From contig DATLXU010000111.1 in assembly GCA_035575515.1 (NCBI GenBank), positions 1-33,627 of the forward strand: a stretch of DNA of 33,627 nucleotides, in the 5' to 3' direction. Under the pieces are notes generated by a model, which saw only the letters and a list, made by a program, of their open reading frames with translations, was not told the origin of the DNA and searched no databases. Positions within the stretch are counted from its first letter, which is position 1. The number at the start of each line of letters is the position of its first letter. Both the position numbers and the translations under genes were made by a program. Positions 13,201 through 21,900 of this stretch are shown here, piece by piece. The DNA is from DATLXU01 sp035575515 (lineage in GTDB: Bacteria > Acidobacteriota > Blastocatellia > UBA7656).

Positions 13201-13971
13201 GTGGCAATACCAGAAATCGTTGAGACACTCGACGTGGTGCCCGAAGTGCTGCGCGAGGATTACGAACAGATAGCCGAGGGCGATAACAAAGGCAAGTTCC
13301 AGCTAAAAATAATCGCCGGTCTGAAAAAGAGCCAGCAGCAGATACTTGCCGAAAAAAAACGACGCGATGAGGAGCTTGAGGCGCTGCGAAGGAAATATGA
13401 CGGCATAGAAGACCCGCAGCAGGCGCGCGACGCCATAGCGCGAATCCGCGAGATCGAAGAGAGGAAGGCGCGCGAGGAAGGCGATTTTGAGAGCCTCAAG
13501 AAATCCATGCAGGACGGCTTTGATAAGCAGAAGCAGACCTTGGAAGCCGAGATAACACTGCGCGACCGCCATATTGAAAAATATTTGATCGAGTCGCAGG
13601 CCAGCGCCGCCATCGCCGCGCTTGAAGGTAAGCCCGTGCTGCTGATGCCTCACATAAAATCTCAAACGCGCGTCGTCAAGGATGCGGACGGCTTCAGGGC
13701 GGAAGTGATTGACCAGAAGAGCGGGCAGGTTCGCTACAATTCAAAGGGCGAGCCGATGACGATCCGCGAGCTGGTCGAGGAGATGGCCGCCAGTGACGAT
13801 TATGCGCCTGCATTTCGCGCAAGAGGCGAAGGCGGTTCGGGCGCGCGCCGTACAGAAGGCGGCTCAACTCCAGCGATTCGCAGCAAGGCAGATTTCAAAA
13901 GCGCGAAAGAGAAAGCTGCTTATATCCGCGAGCACGGCGCGGATAAGTACAACGCGCTGCCTGTCAAGTAG
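13201..13971 (+). CDS. Capsid scaffold protein
   Basis: GTG 13201 follows GGGAGAG. The 256-residue product is highly charged and mostly helical, with a long coiled coil (about residues 40-125, rich in EEK, RRKYD, REIEERKAREE, QKQTLEAEI). Its position just before the capsid gene and the Lys/Arg-containing C-terminus (SAKEKAAYIREHGADKYNAL) fit phage scaffolds, which guide prohead assembly and leave before packaging. No protease domain is present. Confidence 0.75.
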   Translation: MAIPEIVETLDVVPEVLREDYEQIAEGDNKGKFQLKIIAGLKKSQQQILAEKKRRDEELEALRRKYDGIEDPQQARDAIARIREIEERKAREEGDFESLKKSMQDGFDKQKQTLEAEITLRDRHIEKYLIESQASAAIAALEGKPVLLMPHIKSQTRVVKDADGFRAEVIDQKSGQVRYNSKGEPMTIRELVEEMAASDDYAPAFRARGEGGSGARRTEGGSTPAIRSKADFKSAKEKAAYIREHGADKYNALPVK

Positions 13972-13995
13972 AATTTTCGTCGTGTGGTTTCGCAC

Positions 13996-14078
13996 AAACT
14001 CCGGTGGGGCCGGTGTCGTAGAAGCCAACGCCTGCGACAACGGCTCCCTTGATGGACCGTTCAGCCCCATCGGAGTTT
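13996..14078 (+). promoter_or_regulatory. Three-way-junction RNA ahead of the capsid gene
   Basis: A 15-bp stem (13996-14010 with 14064-14078, one G-U) closes two inner hairpins: TGTCGTAG/CTGCGACA (14014-14021 with 14032-14039) and ACGG-bulge-TCC/GGA-CCGT (14040-14060). The right arm contains GGAG (14072-14075), the only ribosome-binding site for the capsid ATG at 14084, so the fold should hide it. It may be a translational switch, or a relic of an IS605/TnpB-type RNA. Confidence 0.6.
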
Positions 14079-14083
14079 AGAAA

Positions 14084-15061
14084 ATGGCAATCGGAACCAA
14101 GTCAGATTTCATCATCTACCATGAGGAGTTTTTTGGCGGTCTGGTAGAAGTCCTTCAGCAAAACGCCGATGCGTTCAACCAAGCCTCAAATAACGCAATC
14201 CGACTCGTCCCCATGGCGCACAGGGGCGATTACGAGAAAGAGTCCTTCTTCAAAGAGATTACGGCGCTCGTTTCGCGCAGAGACCCGACCAGCACGGCGG
14301 CTGCGACCGATGCGGCCTTCGTTCAGGGCGAGCAGGTGTCGGTGAAGCTGAGCCGAAAGATCGGACCCGTAGCAAACACGCTCGACTCGTTCAGAAAGAT
14401 CGCAACCGACCCGTCGGAATTTTCCTTCCTGCTCGGCCAGCAATACGGGCAGGCCGTTGCGCTCGATTATCTCAGTTCTGCGCTCACGGCTCTGGTCGCG
14501 GCCATAACGAATCAATCGGCGCTCAATTATGACGCCACCGGCGATACGCCAGCGACGCTTACGCACACCGCGCTTGTGAATGGCTTTTCAACGTTCGGTG
14601 ATGCGCACGACCGCATAGTTTGTCTCGTCATGCACTCGAAGCCGTACTTTGATTTGATCAAGCAGTCAATTGCCGACAAGGTTTTCGAGGTTGCTGGCGC
14701 AACGATCTACAGCGGCACGCCCGCCACTTTCGGCAAGCCCGTCATCGTCACCGATGATCCTGCGCTCAAGACGCCCGGCTCTCCGAACACCTACTCGGTG
14801 CTTGCGCTGGTCGAAGGCGCAGCCGACGTTTACGAATCCGAAGAGCGAGAGATTGCAAGCGAGCTTGTGACCGGCAAGGAAAATCTCGTTCTGAGAATAC
14901 AGGGCGAGTACGCTTTCACGCTGCGGCTCAAGGGCTATACGTGGGACGTGACGAACGGCGGGGCCAATCCGACATCTTCGGCTCTCGGAACGGGCACGAA
15001 CTGGGATTTGACCGCAACCGATACGAAGAACACCTCTGGCATTCGCGTGAAGGTGCAGTGA
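14084..15061 (+). CDS. Major capsid protein (HK97-fold, MCP13-like)
   Basis: ATG 14084; 325 residues. The sequence MAIGTKSDFIIYHEEFFGGLVEVLQQ, then YEKESFFKEITALVSRRD, DSFRKIATDPSEFSFLLGQQYG, and the later VMHSKPYFDLIKQ with GKPVIVTDDP are typical of the HK97-fold major capsid family known as major capsid protein 13-like. It forms the icosahedral shell. It follows the scaffold gene, as expected, and is flanked on both sides by structured non-coding stretches. The ribosome site is buried in the upstream stem. Confidence 0.88.
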   Translation: MAIGTKSDFIIYHEEFFGGLVEVLQQNADAFNQASNNAIRLVPMAHRGDYEKESFFKEITALVSRRDPTSTAAATDAAFVQGEQVSVKLSRKIGPVANTLDSFRKIATDPSEFSFLLGQQYGQAVALDYLSSALTALVAAITNQSALNYDATGDTPATLTHTALVNGFSTFGDAHDRIVCLVMHSKPYFDLIKQSIADKVFEVAGATIYSGTPATFGKPVIVTDDPALKTPGSPNTYSVLALVEGAADVYESEEREIASELVTGKENLVLRIQGEYAFTLRLKGYTWDVTNGGANPTSSALGTGTNWDLTATDTKNTSGIRVKVQ

Positions 15062-15077
15062 GGGGTGACGGAGACTG

Positions 15078-15152
15078 TGTAACTTATCCCCTCGCTAAAG
15101 CAAGGGGCTTTAACCCTGTACCTCACGGCACGGATTCTAGCGGTGAGTTACA
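15078..15152 (+). ncRNA. Solo IS-end-type hairpin after the capsid gene
   Basis: The 126-base gap 15062-15187 has no credible ORF. CCCCT-C-GC-TAAA-GC-A-AGGGG (15088-15107) sits between AACTTAT and CTTTAACCCTGT, the same order as at 33060-33098. Two base pairs of the stem differ, each in a compensatory way. TGTAACT (15078-15084) also pairs with AGTTACA (15146-15152). It is probably a solo IS-derived element or structured RNA. Confidence 0.55.
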
Positions 15153-15187
15153 GACACCGCATCCAGCACAGACGTATGGAGAGTAGC

Positions 15188-15571
15188 ATGCATAGAGTAA
15201 TCATCTACGTTGAAAATGAGCCGCCGCGCGAAGTGGCCGAAGCTGTGCGCGAAATAACAGAGCAGCTTCGCGCGCGCGGCGAGCGCATTATAGCAAGAAA
15301 TCCGCACGGGTTCTTATCGAGCGAGCGCGAGCCGGCAGACCTTGTAATCGTTCAGAGCGGCTTTGAGCCGGTTCTGGACGATTACCGCAATCACGGCGTT
15401 GATGCGCGCATGCTCGAACAGGCGGCGGAAGTAATGAAAGGCGGTGTGACCGATGAAATCCATGAAGAAACCAAAGCTGGCAGGCTCGAAGCTGCAGAAG
15501 ATGGCAAGGCCGAAGCCAAAAAAGAGCAAGCGGAAGTACTGAGCAGGCCCCGCGCCCGGCAATCAAGGTAG
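15188..15571 (+). CDS. Hypothetical head-region protein
   Basis: ATG 15188 has GGAGAG upstream; an in-frame earlier start at 15143 lies inside the hairpin region. The 127 residues form a small alpha/beta domain (HRVIIYVENEPPREVAEAVREITEQL ... PADLVIVQSGFEPVLDDYR) followed by a charged Glu/Lys/Ala tail. The position between capsid and connector genes suggests a decoration or structural accessory, but no family was recognised. Confidence 0.55.
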   Translation: MHRVIIYVENEPPREVAEAVREITEQLRARGERIIARNPHGFLSSEREPADLVIVQSGFEPVLDDYRNHGVDARMLEQAAEVMKGGVTDEIHEETKAGRLEAAEDGKAEAKKEQAEVLSRPRARQSR

Positions 15572-15580
15572 AGGTGGGTT

Positions 15581-16078
15581 ATGGCTTTTGATGCGACTGT
15601 GAGCGGCGCAAACGCGACGAGCTACATTACGGTTGCAACAGCGGACACGATCCTTGGCGACACGCCGGGGCGCTCGGCCTGGGCTGCGCTCTCACAGGCG
15701 CAAAAAGAGCAGGCGCTTATGGCCGCGACAGCCCGCATAGAACAGGAGCAGCGGCTCTTCAGAGGCGCTGTGGCTACAACGACGCAGCGCCTCCACTGGC
15801 CGCGCAACTACGTCACCGATAGCGATGGCAGGCTGTTCGCCTCCGACGCTCAGCCTCTCCCGCTCCAATACGCGACGGCTGAGCTGGCCTATGCGATTTC
15901 GCAGGACAGCGCCTTCCTTGATGACACGGGGCTTGAAGGTTTCAGGGAGACGCAGGCGGGTAACGTGCATATCGTGCCGAGGCATGTTCGGGTTGCGGGC
16001 GCGCTACCGGCAAATGTTTTCCGCCACCTGCGATTGCTGCTCACAGGATCGGGCGGCGCGCGGGCGGTAAGGAGTTGA
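15581..16078 (+). CDS. Head-tail adaptor (DnaT-like family)
   Basis: A 165-residue protein with ATG 15581. MAFDATVSGANATSYITVATADTIL, WAALSQAQKEQALMAATARIEQ and YATAELAYAISQD match the family labelled putative DnaT-like ssDNA-binding protein in phages, which structural context places as a head-completion adaptor rather than a replication factor. It would bind the portal and continue the neck. The helical core and gene order (capsid, adaptor, closure, terminator, tube) support this. Confidence 0.7.
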   Translation: MAFDATVSGANATSYITVATADTILGDTPGRSAWAALSQAQKEQALMAATARIEQEQRLFRGAVATTTQRLHWPRNYVTDSDGRLFASDAQPLPLQYATAELAYAISQDSAFLDDTGLEGFRETQAGNVHIVPRHVRVAGALPANVFRHLRLLLTGSGGARAVRS

Positions 16079-16081
16079 GCC

Positions 16082-16474
16082 GTGGCCGTGCTTACGAAAT
16101 CTGCGTTGAGGGCGATTCGCCGGGCCGCCGAGAAACTGCTCACCGACGAGGCCGCAGTATATCACGCGACGGAGACCGTCACCGATAGCGGCCCCGTGCT
16201 GAGCTATCCCGGCGTCGCCTCGCTTACAGTCAAATGCCTCGTCAGCGCGCTTGACCAGAGGCCCCTCGTGCAGTTGAGCGGAGAGCGCGTCACCACGACT
16301 TCCGAGTGGGACATCCTCGTGCCCGCCGAAAGCGACGTGAGGGTGACGGATCGAATAACGGTGACATTCAATCTATTCGATTCTGTGACGACGCAGACTT
16401 TTGAGGTTGTGAAGGCGCTCGCGCCTGATACTTTTGAGGCGCTCAGGACCGTGCGCTGCAAGATCGTGGATTGA
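16082..16474 (+). CDS. Head closure / head-tail joining protein
   Basis: GTG 16082 lies three bases after the previous stop. The 130 residues start with a basic helix and then form beta strands (VKCLVSALDQRPLVQL, TSEWDILVPAESDVRVTDRITV, TQTFEVVKALAP), the pattern of head-closure proteins of the SPP1 gp16 or lambda gpFII type. It would plug the connector after packaging. Assignment is by gene order and fold pattern. Confidence 0.6.
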   Translation: MAVLTKSALRAIRRAAEKLLTDEAAVYHATETVTDSGPVLSYPGVASLTVKCLVSALDQRPLVQLSGERVTTTSEWDILVPAESDVRVTDRITVTFNLFDSVTTQTFEVVKALAPDTFEALRTVRCKIVD

Positions 16475-16477
16475 GGC

Positions 16478-16936
16478 ATGGCTGAAACCTCATGGCAGAA
16501 ACTCGGCTATTCGTGGATAAGGGCGCAGCTTTCGGCCAACGCGACTTTGAGCGCGCTCGTTGGCGGGCGCTTCTATGCGCGAAGAGTGCCTGAGACGGAC
16601 GCTTATCCATGCGTAGTGATTGCCTATGGCGGAGTAAGCGAGGCGCAGGGCGGGGCCGAGCGCAGCCAGTTGATTTCCGTAATCAACAACGACCGCATAG
16701 GCGTATGGCTGCTGTTTCAGGTGAAGGCCGTTTGCAAGGCCGACAGTCTCGATAAGCTCGACGAGATTGCCGGAGAGCTTGACCGCACGCTTCACAGAGC
16801 GAACGGCGCGGTGGCAGGCGGGAAGGTGCTGGCATGCCTGTTTCGCAACGTCATCGAGTACGACAACACGAACGATGCGGGAGTGACTTTCTATTTTAAC
16901 GGCGCGTTCTACGAAGTGCTCGTGCAGAAAGTCTGA
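16478..16936 (+). CDS. Tail completion/terminator protein
   Basis: ATG 16478; 152 residues. SWQKLGYSWIRAQLSANATLSALVGGRFYARRVPETDAYPCVVIAYGG is the beginning typical of DUF3168-like tail-terminator proteins, with the late strand VTFYFNGAFYEVLVQK. These hexamers cap the tail tube at its head end. The position before the tube gene agrees. A 59-base gap follows, with GTGCC/GGCAC ends that might form a weak hairpin. Confidence 0.65.
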   Translation: MAETSWQKLGYSWIRAQLSANATLSALVGGRFYARRVPETDAYPCVVIAYGGVSEAQGGAERSQLISVINNDRIGVWLLFQVKAVCKADSLDKLDEIAGELDRTLHRANGAVAGGKVLACLFRNVIEYDNTNDAGVTFYFNGAFYEVLVQKV

Positions 16937-16995
16937 GCAAGTGAATTTAGTGCCCCCTGCGATGAAGGAAAAGGCCCCGGCACGAGGGCAAGGCA

Positions 16996-18003
16996 ATGGC
17001 AGATTTTGCAGTCGTCTATCAGGGCGCACAAATAGGGCTTGAGGCTACGCAGGGCACGAGCGTGCCCGCAAACAAAGTAATTCAATCAATCGGCATCGGG
17101 CAGATAAAACCGAAAGGGCAGGGAGAGCTGTTTCGCCCGCAATCATCGAAGATTGCAACGATAGTCATCCCGCCCGGCGATGAGATGTGCGAGGCCGATG
17201 CTGAGAGCTGGCTCACCTACAATGAATCGGTATATCTCTTCTGCGCGGCCATAAAAAACGTTACGCCGACCACTCCCACGTCGGGCGTGCTCACGCGCGA
17301 TTGGACGTTCGACTTTTCAAAGAACGCCGCCGATACCGTAAAGACCTACACGGTCGAGGTGGGAAACGCAGACCGCGCGCAGAAATTCACCTTCGGTCAC
17401 TTCAACGGCTTTCAACTCGATATGAGCCGCAAGACCGCCAAGTTTACGAGCACGCTCATGGGGCAGCGGCTACAGGACGATATTGTTATCACCCCGTCTC
17501 CCACCTCGCTGTCGCCGACGCTTGTGATTCCCTACAAGTTCGACGTTTATCTGGCCGACACGCAGGTGGGACTCGATGGAGCGTCTGCTTTCAGCCGCGC
17601 GTTCAAGGCGAACCTCACGGTCGGTCCGAGATTCGATTACGTGTGGCGAATGGCATCCGGCGACACGTCATTCGTCAACTATGTTGAGCTTCCATTGCAG
17701 GCGAGCCTCAAGCTGACGCTTGGCTCTGACGATGCGGAGATGGGACCGCTTACGAAGCTCAGAAATGGCAGCAAGCAGTTTATTCGATTGAAGGCGCTCG
17801 GCGCGGACATTGAAACGGTCGCCGGACCATTAACTTATACGGAGACGTTCCAGCTCGATTTTTCAGGCGCGCTCGTTCAACCCTACGAGTCAGGTGAGGA
17901 GAACGGACTCGTTACCCGCACGTGGACTTTTGAAAATATCTACGATTCGACGTGGGGTAAATCGCTTGAGATATTGCTGCGCAACACTGTGAGCGCGCTC
18001 TAG
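16996..18003 (+). CDS. Major tail tube protein
   Basis: ATG 16996; 335 residues. MADFAVVYQGAQIGLEATQGTSVPANKVIQSIGIGQIKPK and the alternating beta pattern through RDWTFDFSKNAADTVKTYTVEVGN, FNGFQLDMSRKTAKFTSTLMG and TRTWTFENIYD identify a siphophage tail tube protein of the larger type. It forms stacked hexameric rings around the tape measure. Gene order (terminator, tube, chaperones, tape measure) is canonical. Confidence 0.82.
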   Translation: MADFAVVYQGAQIGLEATQGTSVPANKVIQSIGIGQIKPKGQGELFRPQSSKIATIVIPPGDEMCEADAESWLTYNESVYLFCAAIKNVTPTTPTSGVLTRDWTFDFSKNAADTVKTYTVEVGNADRAQKFTFGHFNGFQLDMSRKTAKFTSTLMGQRLQDDIVITPSPTSLSPTLVIPYKFDVYLADTQVGLDGASAFSRAFKANLTVGPRFDYVWRMASGDTSFVNYVELPLQASLKLTLGSDDAEMGPLTKLRNGSKQFIRLKALGADIETVAGPLTYTETFQLDFSGALVQPYESGEENGLVTRTWTFENIYDSTWGKSLEILLRNTVSAL

Positions 18004-18060
18004 CGGACGCGCAAAGCTTCAGGCCCCCGACTGGTTGATTGAAGTGATCAGGAGAAACGA

Positions 18061-18402
18061 ATGGGATTCGAGATCACCGAGTGGAAAGGCCGAACGCGAA
18101 AAGTTCGCGGGCAATTCGAGGGGCAGCAGATAGAGTTCGAGTATCGCTCTCACGCATACACGGCGGAGGAGAGCGGCAAGCTGATTGCCGAGATAATAGA
18201 CGAAAAGCGGCCCTTCGACGAGCGGACGGCAGCAAACATAAGGATGCTGGCCGATACAATCGTCGACTGGAACGTTGAGATTCACGGCGAGAAGCTGCCG
18301 GTAAATATCGAGAGCATCTCAAGTCTGCCAAGCGACCTCGTGTGGTTTTTGTCCGAGTTGATGACGAAAGACAAAGAAATCGCAAAAAAGCAAAACAGAT
18401 AG
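18061..18402 (+). CDS. Tail assembly chaperone, short form (G-like)
   Basis: ATG 18061 follows AGGAGAAACG; 113 residues ending KKQNR. It is located between tube and tape measure genes and is acidic-helical, like G-type chaperones that coat the tape measure during assembly. Near its end the 0 frame reads GCA AAA AAG (18382-18390), a classic slippery sequence, so some ribosomes should shift into the overlapping -1 frame and make a longer product. Confidence 0.78.
   Translation: MGFEITEWKGRTRKVRGQFEGQQIEFEYRSHAYTAEESGKLIAEIIDEKRPFDERTAANIRMLADTIVDWNVEIHGEKLPVNIESISSLPSDLVWFLSELMTKDKEIAKKQNR
18384..18390 (+). promoter_or_regulatory. Programmed -1 frameshift site A AAA AAG
   Basis: The heptamer A AAA AAG is in the correct phase of the short chaperone frame, 12 bases before its stop. 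Slipping back one base enters the frame that runs open to 18647. The same heptamer works in E. coli dnaX. A possible stimulatory hairpin, GGGGGCT/AGCCTCCC, lies about 40 bases downstream, farther than usual. Confidence 0.75.
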
Positions 18403-18647
18403 CCCTCTTCATCCTGCATGACGGGGCGCTTGGGGGCTGCGAGCCTCCCTATCCTGAGTGGATAGAGCACGCGATTATGGAACGGACCGGTCGCCCGCTT
18501 CATGAGATCAGAGCGTGGAGCGAGATGGACTTCAACGTTGCCGTGATGCGCATGATGGTTGAGCAGTTATTGTCGAAGCAGGGCGAGGCAGACCGTGAGT
18601 ACGAGCGGCGCATTGCCGATGCGACCGGCAAGAAAGGATTTGATTGA
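18391..18647 (+). CDS. Tail assembly chaperone, -1 frame extension (GT-like)
   Basis: The frame continues after the slippery site as AKQIALFILHDGALGG and PYPEWIEHAIMERTGRP, ending KKGFD. It has an upstream in-frame ATG (18342) without a ribosome site, so it is most likely made only as the T part of a G-T fusion spanning 18061-18647. The T domain links the tape measure to tube subunits. The pair has the same phase (-1) as in lambda and most siphoviruses. Confidence 0.75.
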
Positions 18648-18648
18648 T

Positions 18649-18987
18649 ATGGCCGTCAGCCTGAGAGTTAGCGTAGTGAAGCGGACGGATCGAACCTCGC
18701 AGTTTGCGCGCGAGGCTCAGGACCGCGTCGCGCAGGTGCTTGGTGAGGGGGCCGTGATAGCGGCTGCGATAGCGCGACAGCTTGCGCCGAAGCGGACCGG
18801 CAGGCTGCGCGCCAGCATCGCCGTCGAGCAGGAGGGCAAAATGCGATTCAGCCTTGTTGCCAGCGCGCCTTATGCCGCCTTCGTCGAATTAGGGACTGAG
18901 CATCAGGAGCCACAGCCATACCTTGCTCCCGCCGTAGCAGCCGCCCGCCGCGAAATAGAGAGGCGTCTGGCCCGCCTGAGAGACTGA
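18649..18987 (+). CDS. HK97 gp10-like tail/neck protein
   Basis: ATG 18649 is chosen for its position right after the chaperone stop, with AAAGGAT upstream; 112 residues. REAQDRVAQVLGEGAVIAAAIARQLAPKRTGRLRASI, then YAAFVELGTEHQEPQPYLAPAV is the classic HK97-gp10-like signature (APkrTGrLr ... YaxxvExGT ... PfLxPA). The family acts at the neck or tail. Its place after the chaperones, rather than before the tube gene, is a small rearrangement. Confidence 0.8.
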   Translation: MAVSLRVSVVKRTDRTSQFAREAQDRVAQVLGEGAVIAAAIARQLAPKRTGRLRASIAVEQEGKMRFSLVASAPYAAFVELGTEHQEPQPYLAPAVAAARREIERRLARLRD

Positions 18988-18988
18988 C

Positions 18989-21900
18989 GTGGCTTTTCAA
19001 CTCGGACAACTCAAATACTCTGTAGAGGCAGACGACTCTCAGTTTCAGGCCACAATGCGCCGAGTCGAGAATACGTGGAGCTCGGTTGGCTCATCTCTGA
19101 CTCGCATTGGCGCGGGCCTCTCCCTCAGCATAACGGCTCCGTTGGCGCTTCTCGGTAAAGAAATCGCCGATGTCGGCATTGGCTACCAGCGCGCGATGAA
19201 CATGATGCAGGCGACGACTGGCGCAACCGGCCAGCAGATGGCCCGCGCCGCCAAGCTCGCCGAACAACTCGGCGCGGACATGCAGCTTCCGGCAACGAGC
19301 GCAGCCGATGCCGCGCTTGCCATGCAGGCGCTTGCGGCAAAAGGATTCAGCGCCGAGCAGTCCATGCAGGCAGTCAGGGGCGTGCTACAACTCGCTGCAT
19401 CAGCGCACATCGAGGAAGCGCAGGCAGCAGAGATAACAGCGAGCGCAATAAACGCCTTCGGTCTGGCCGCCTCGGAATCCGAGCGCGTCGTTGATCTGCT
19501 CGCAGCCGCCTCCGTCAGAGGCGGCTCCTCAATCGAGGACATGTCGATTGCCCTCCGGCAATCGGCTGCGACCGCGCATTCGCTCAAGATTCCTATCGAG
19601 GACACTGTGACGGTATTGAGCCTGATGGCGCGGGCGGGCATTCAAGGCTCTGATGCCGGGACATCGCTCAAGACGGCGCTCATTCATCTTGTGCCAGCAA
19701 CGAGAGAAGCGCAGGAAGAGATGAAGCGGCTTCACCTCGAAGTCTTCGACGGACAGGGCAAGCTGCTTTCCATGGGCGAGATTATCGGCCAGCTATCGTC
19801 TAAAACGTCAAAGCTGACCGACGCTCAAAAGCTCGCCGCCATTCAAACTATTTTCGGCACGGACGCGCAGCGCGCGGCCAATATCATGGCCGAGACGGGC
19901 GTAGAAAAGTACACCGCCCTGCGCGATGCGCTGACAAAGGGCGGCGCGGCGGCAGAGCTGGCTGCCGCGCAGACTCAGGGGCTTGGCGGCGCGCTCGATG
20001 GCCTGAAATCTCAACTTGAAACGGTCGCGCTGAAAATCTACGAGGCGGTTGCGCCGGGGCTGGAAAGCATTATTCGCGCAATTGCCGATGTCATCGGGGC
20101 GCTGGCGCATCTCGATCCACAGGTGATTCGCGCAGGCGCGACCATTGCGGCTGTCTTCGGCATAGGCGGGCCTGTCGTGCTTGCAATCGGCGGCGTTATC
20201 TCTCTGCTCGGCGGCCCGCTGACGCTGGCGATAGTTGGAGTGATCGGCATGTCGGCGGCGCTCGCCGGGCAATGGGTGCTGCATGGCGGTCAGATGGCCG
20301 ATTCAAATAAGAGCCTGCGCGACAGCATCGAGCAACTAGTGGGGAGGTCGGCCCGCGCGCTCGGGGTATTGCTCGACGCCTTCGGCACCTTTGGCAATCT
20401 GCTGGCTACGATACTGGGAGCAATCGGCAGCGCATTGCTGACTGCGCTATCGCCGCTGATCCTGTTTGGCGGATTAATCGCAGGTGAGTTCAGCAGAACA
20501 CTCAACTGGCTGGAAACATCACTGGATTCGATGCTGAATTTCACGGCGGAGTCATTCAGCAACATGACTCGCAATATCAGGGGCGAGTGGACGGGCATGC
20601 TGCAGGATATGGTCAGCAAGGGCTTCGATGCGACGGATGATTTCGCAGCCGTTGGCGAGGCGAATGGCTCGGCCTACTCAAGGGCGCTCGCATCGGCGAT
20701 GAGCGGGACCAGTATCGAGAGAGAGGCGAGCGGTCGAATCACAAAAACGACTCGGACACTGGTAGATGGCATCCTGACAACACAACAAGAGGTGATCCGC
20801 GAGGCGGTCAAAGGATTCGAGGAAGCGCAGGGGCCGCCCATCAAACTGAGCGAAGCGCAACTGGAGGCCGAGCTCAGGGGAGAGGCGGTGCGTGTAGGCG
20901 AAAAGGGAGCGAAGGCGTTCGCGCCTGCGGGAGCAAAAGTCGGGCACTCATTCAGTCGCGCCCTGCTCAATTCATTCGAGGAAGGTATCAAGGGATTTGA
21001 TGCGGCGGTTTCTTTGCTGGAAAGCAAAGCAGCACGACTTGGCGACCTTTTTGGTCCCCTCAGCGCAAAAGCGAAAGCAGGTGCTGAAAAGCTCAGGGAC
21101 GCGCTGAAGGTAGTGACCGGCGGCGTTAATGACTACCTGCAGGCCATGGGGGTGACCGGGCGCGTAACAGAGGAGCAGTTCGCGCGGATGATTGCAAGCG
21201 GCAACACCAGCCTTGCGCAACTCGCGCAATCGTGGAAGCACACGGAAGAAAACGTACACAATGCGGGCATCGAGCTCGCTTCGGCGAGTATAAACCTCAA
21301 CACGATAAATGAGCTACTCGAAGCGCACGGGGTGAAGTTACGCATCGACGATGATCTGTTGCGAAGGCTCTTAGACGGGCAGGAAAAATTGAGCGCCTCG
21401 GACCGCGCGCTGATTGCCGATCTCGACGTGCTGGCAAAAGAGTATGATGACGTTAGAACAGCCGAGGCGCGGCATCAACTGGAGATGGCGCGAGGCGCCA
21501 TTGCAACAGAGCAGCTCAAGGTGAGCGTAGGACGACTGCTCGGTTTCTTCAGCCCGGTCAAGGACGCGCTTTCCTCGCTTGGCAGCATGTTCGCAGCGCT
21601 TGGCAAGAATATAATGTCGGCAGCCGAGATCACCGAGCACTGGCTGGGCCGACTTAAAACGTCATTCCAGAACCTATTCTCGCTTCAAAAACTCAACCTG
21701 CGCACGGGCATCACGGATACGATCCTCTCCGAGCTGCGCACGCTTGCCGATGCTTCCGGGCAGGAACTCGACAAAGTGGTTGAGCAGTTCCGCGCGGCGC
21801 TTGTCGAAAAGCTCCCATCTGTGACGGGAGAAGCGCGCACCCGCCTTGAGCAGCAGATCGCAGAGATAGATCAGGTGCTGCTCAACTCTCAACTCACGAA

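Noticed and set aside
16937..16995. Possible hairpin GTGCC/GGCAC before the tail tube gene
   Set aside because: Only five base pairs around a long loop; not enough to claim structure.
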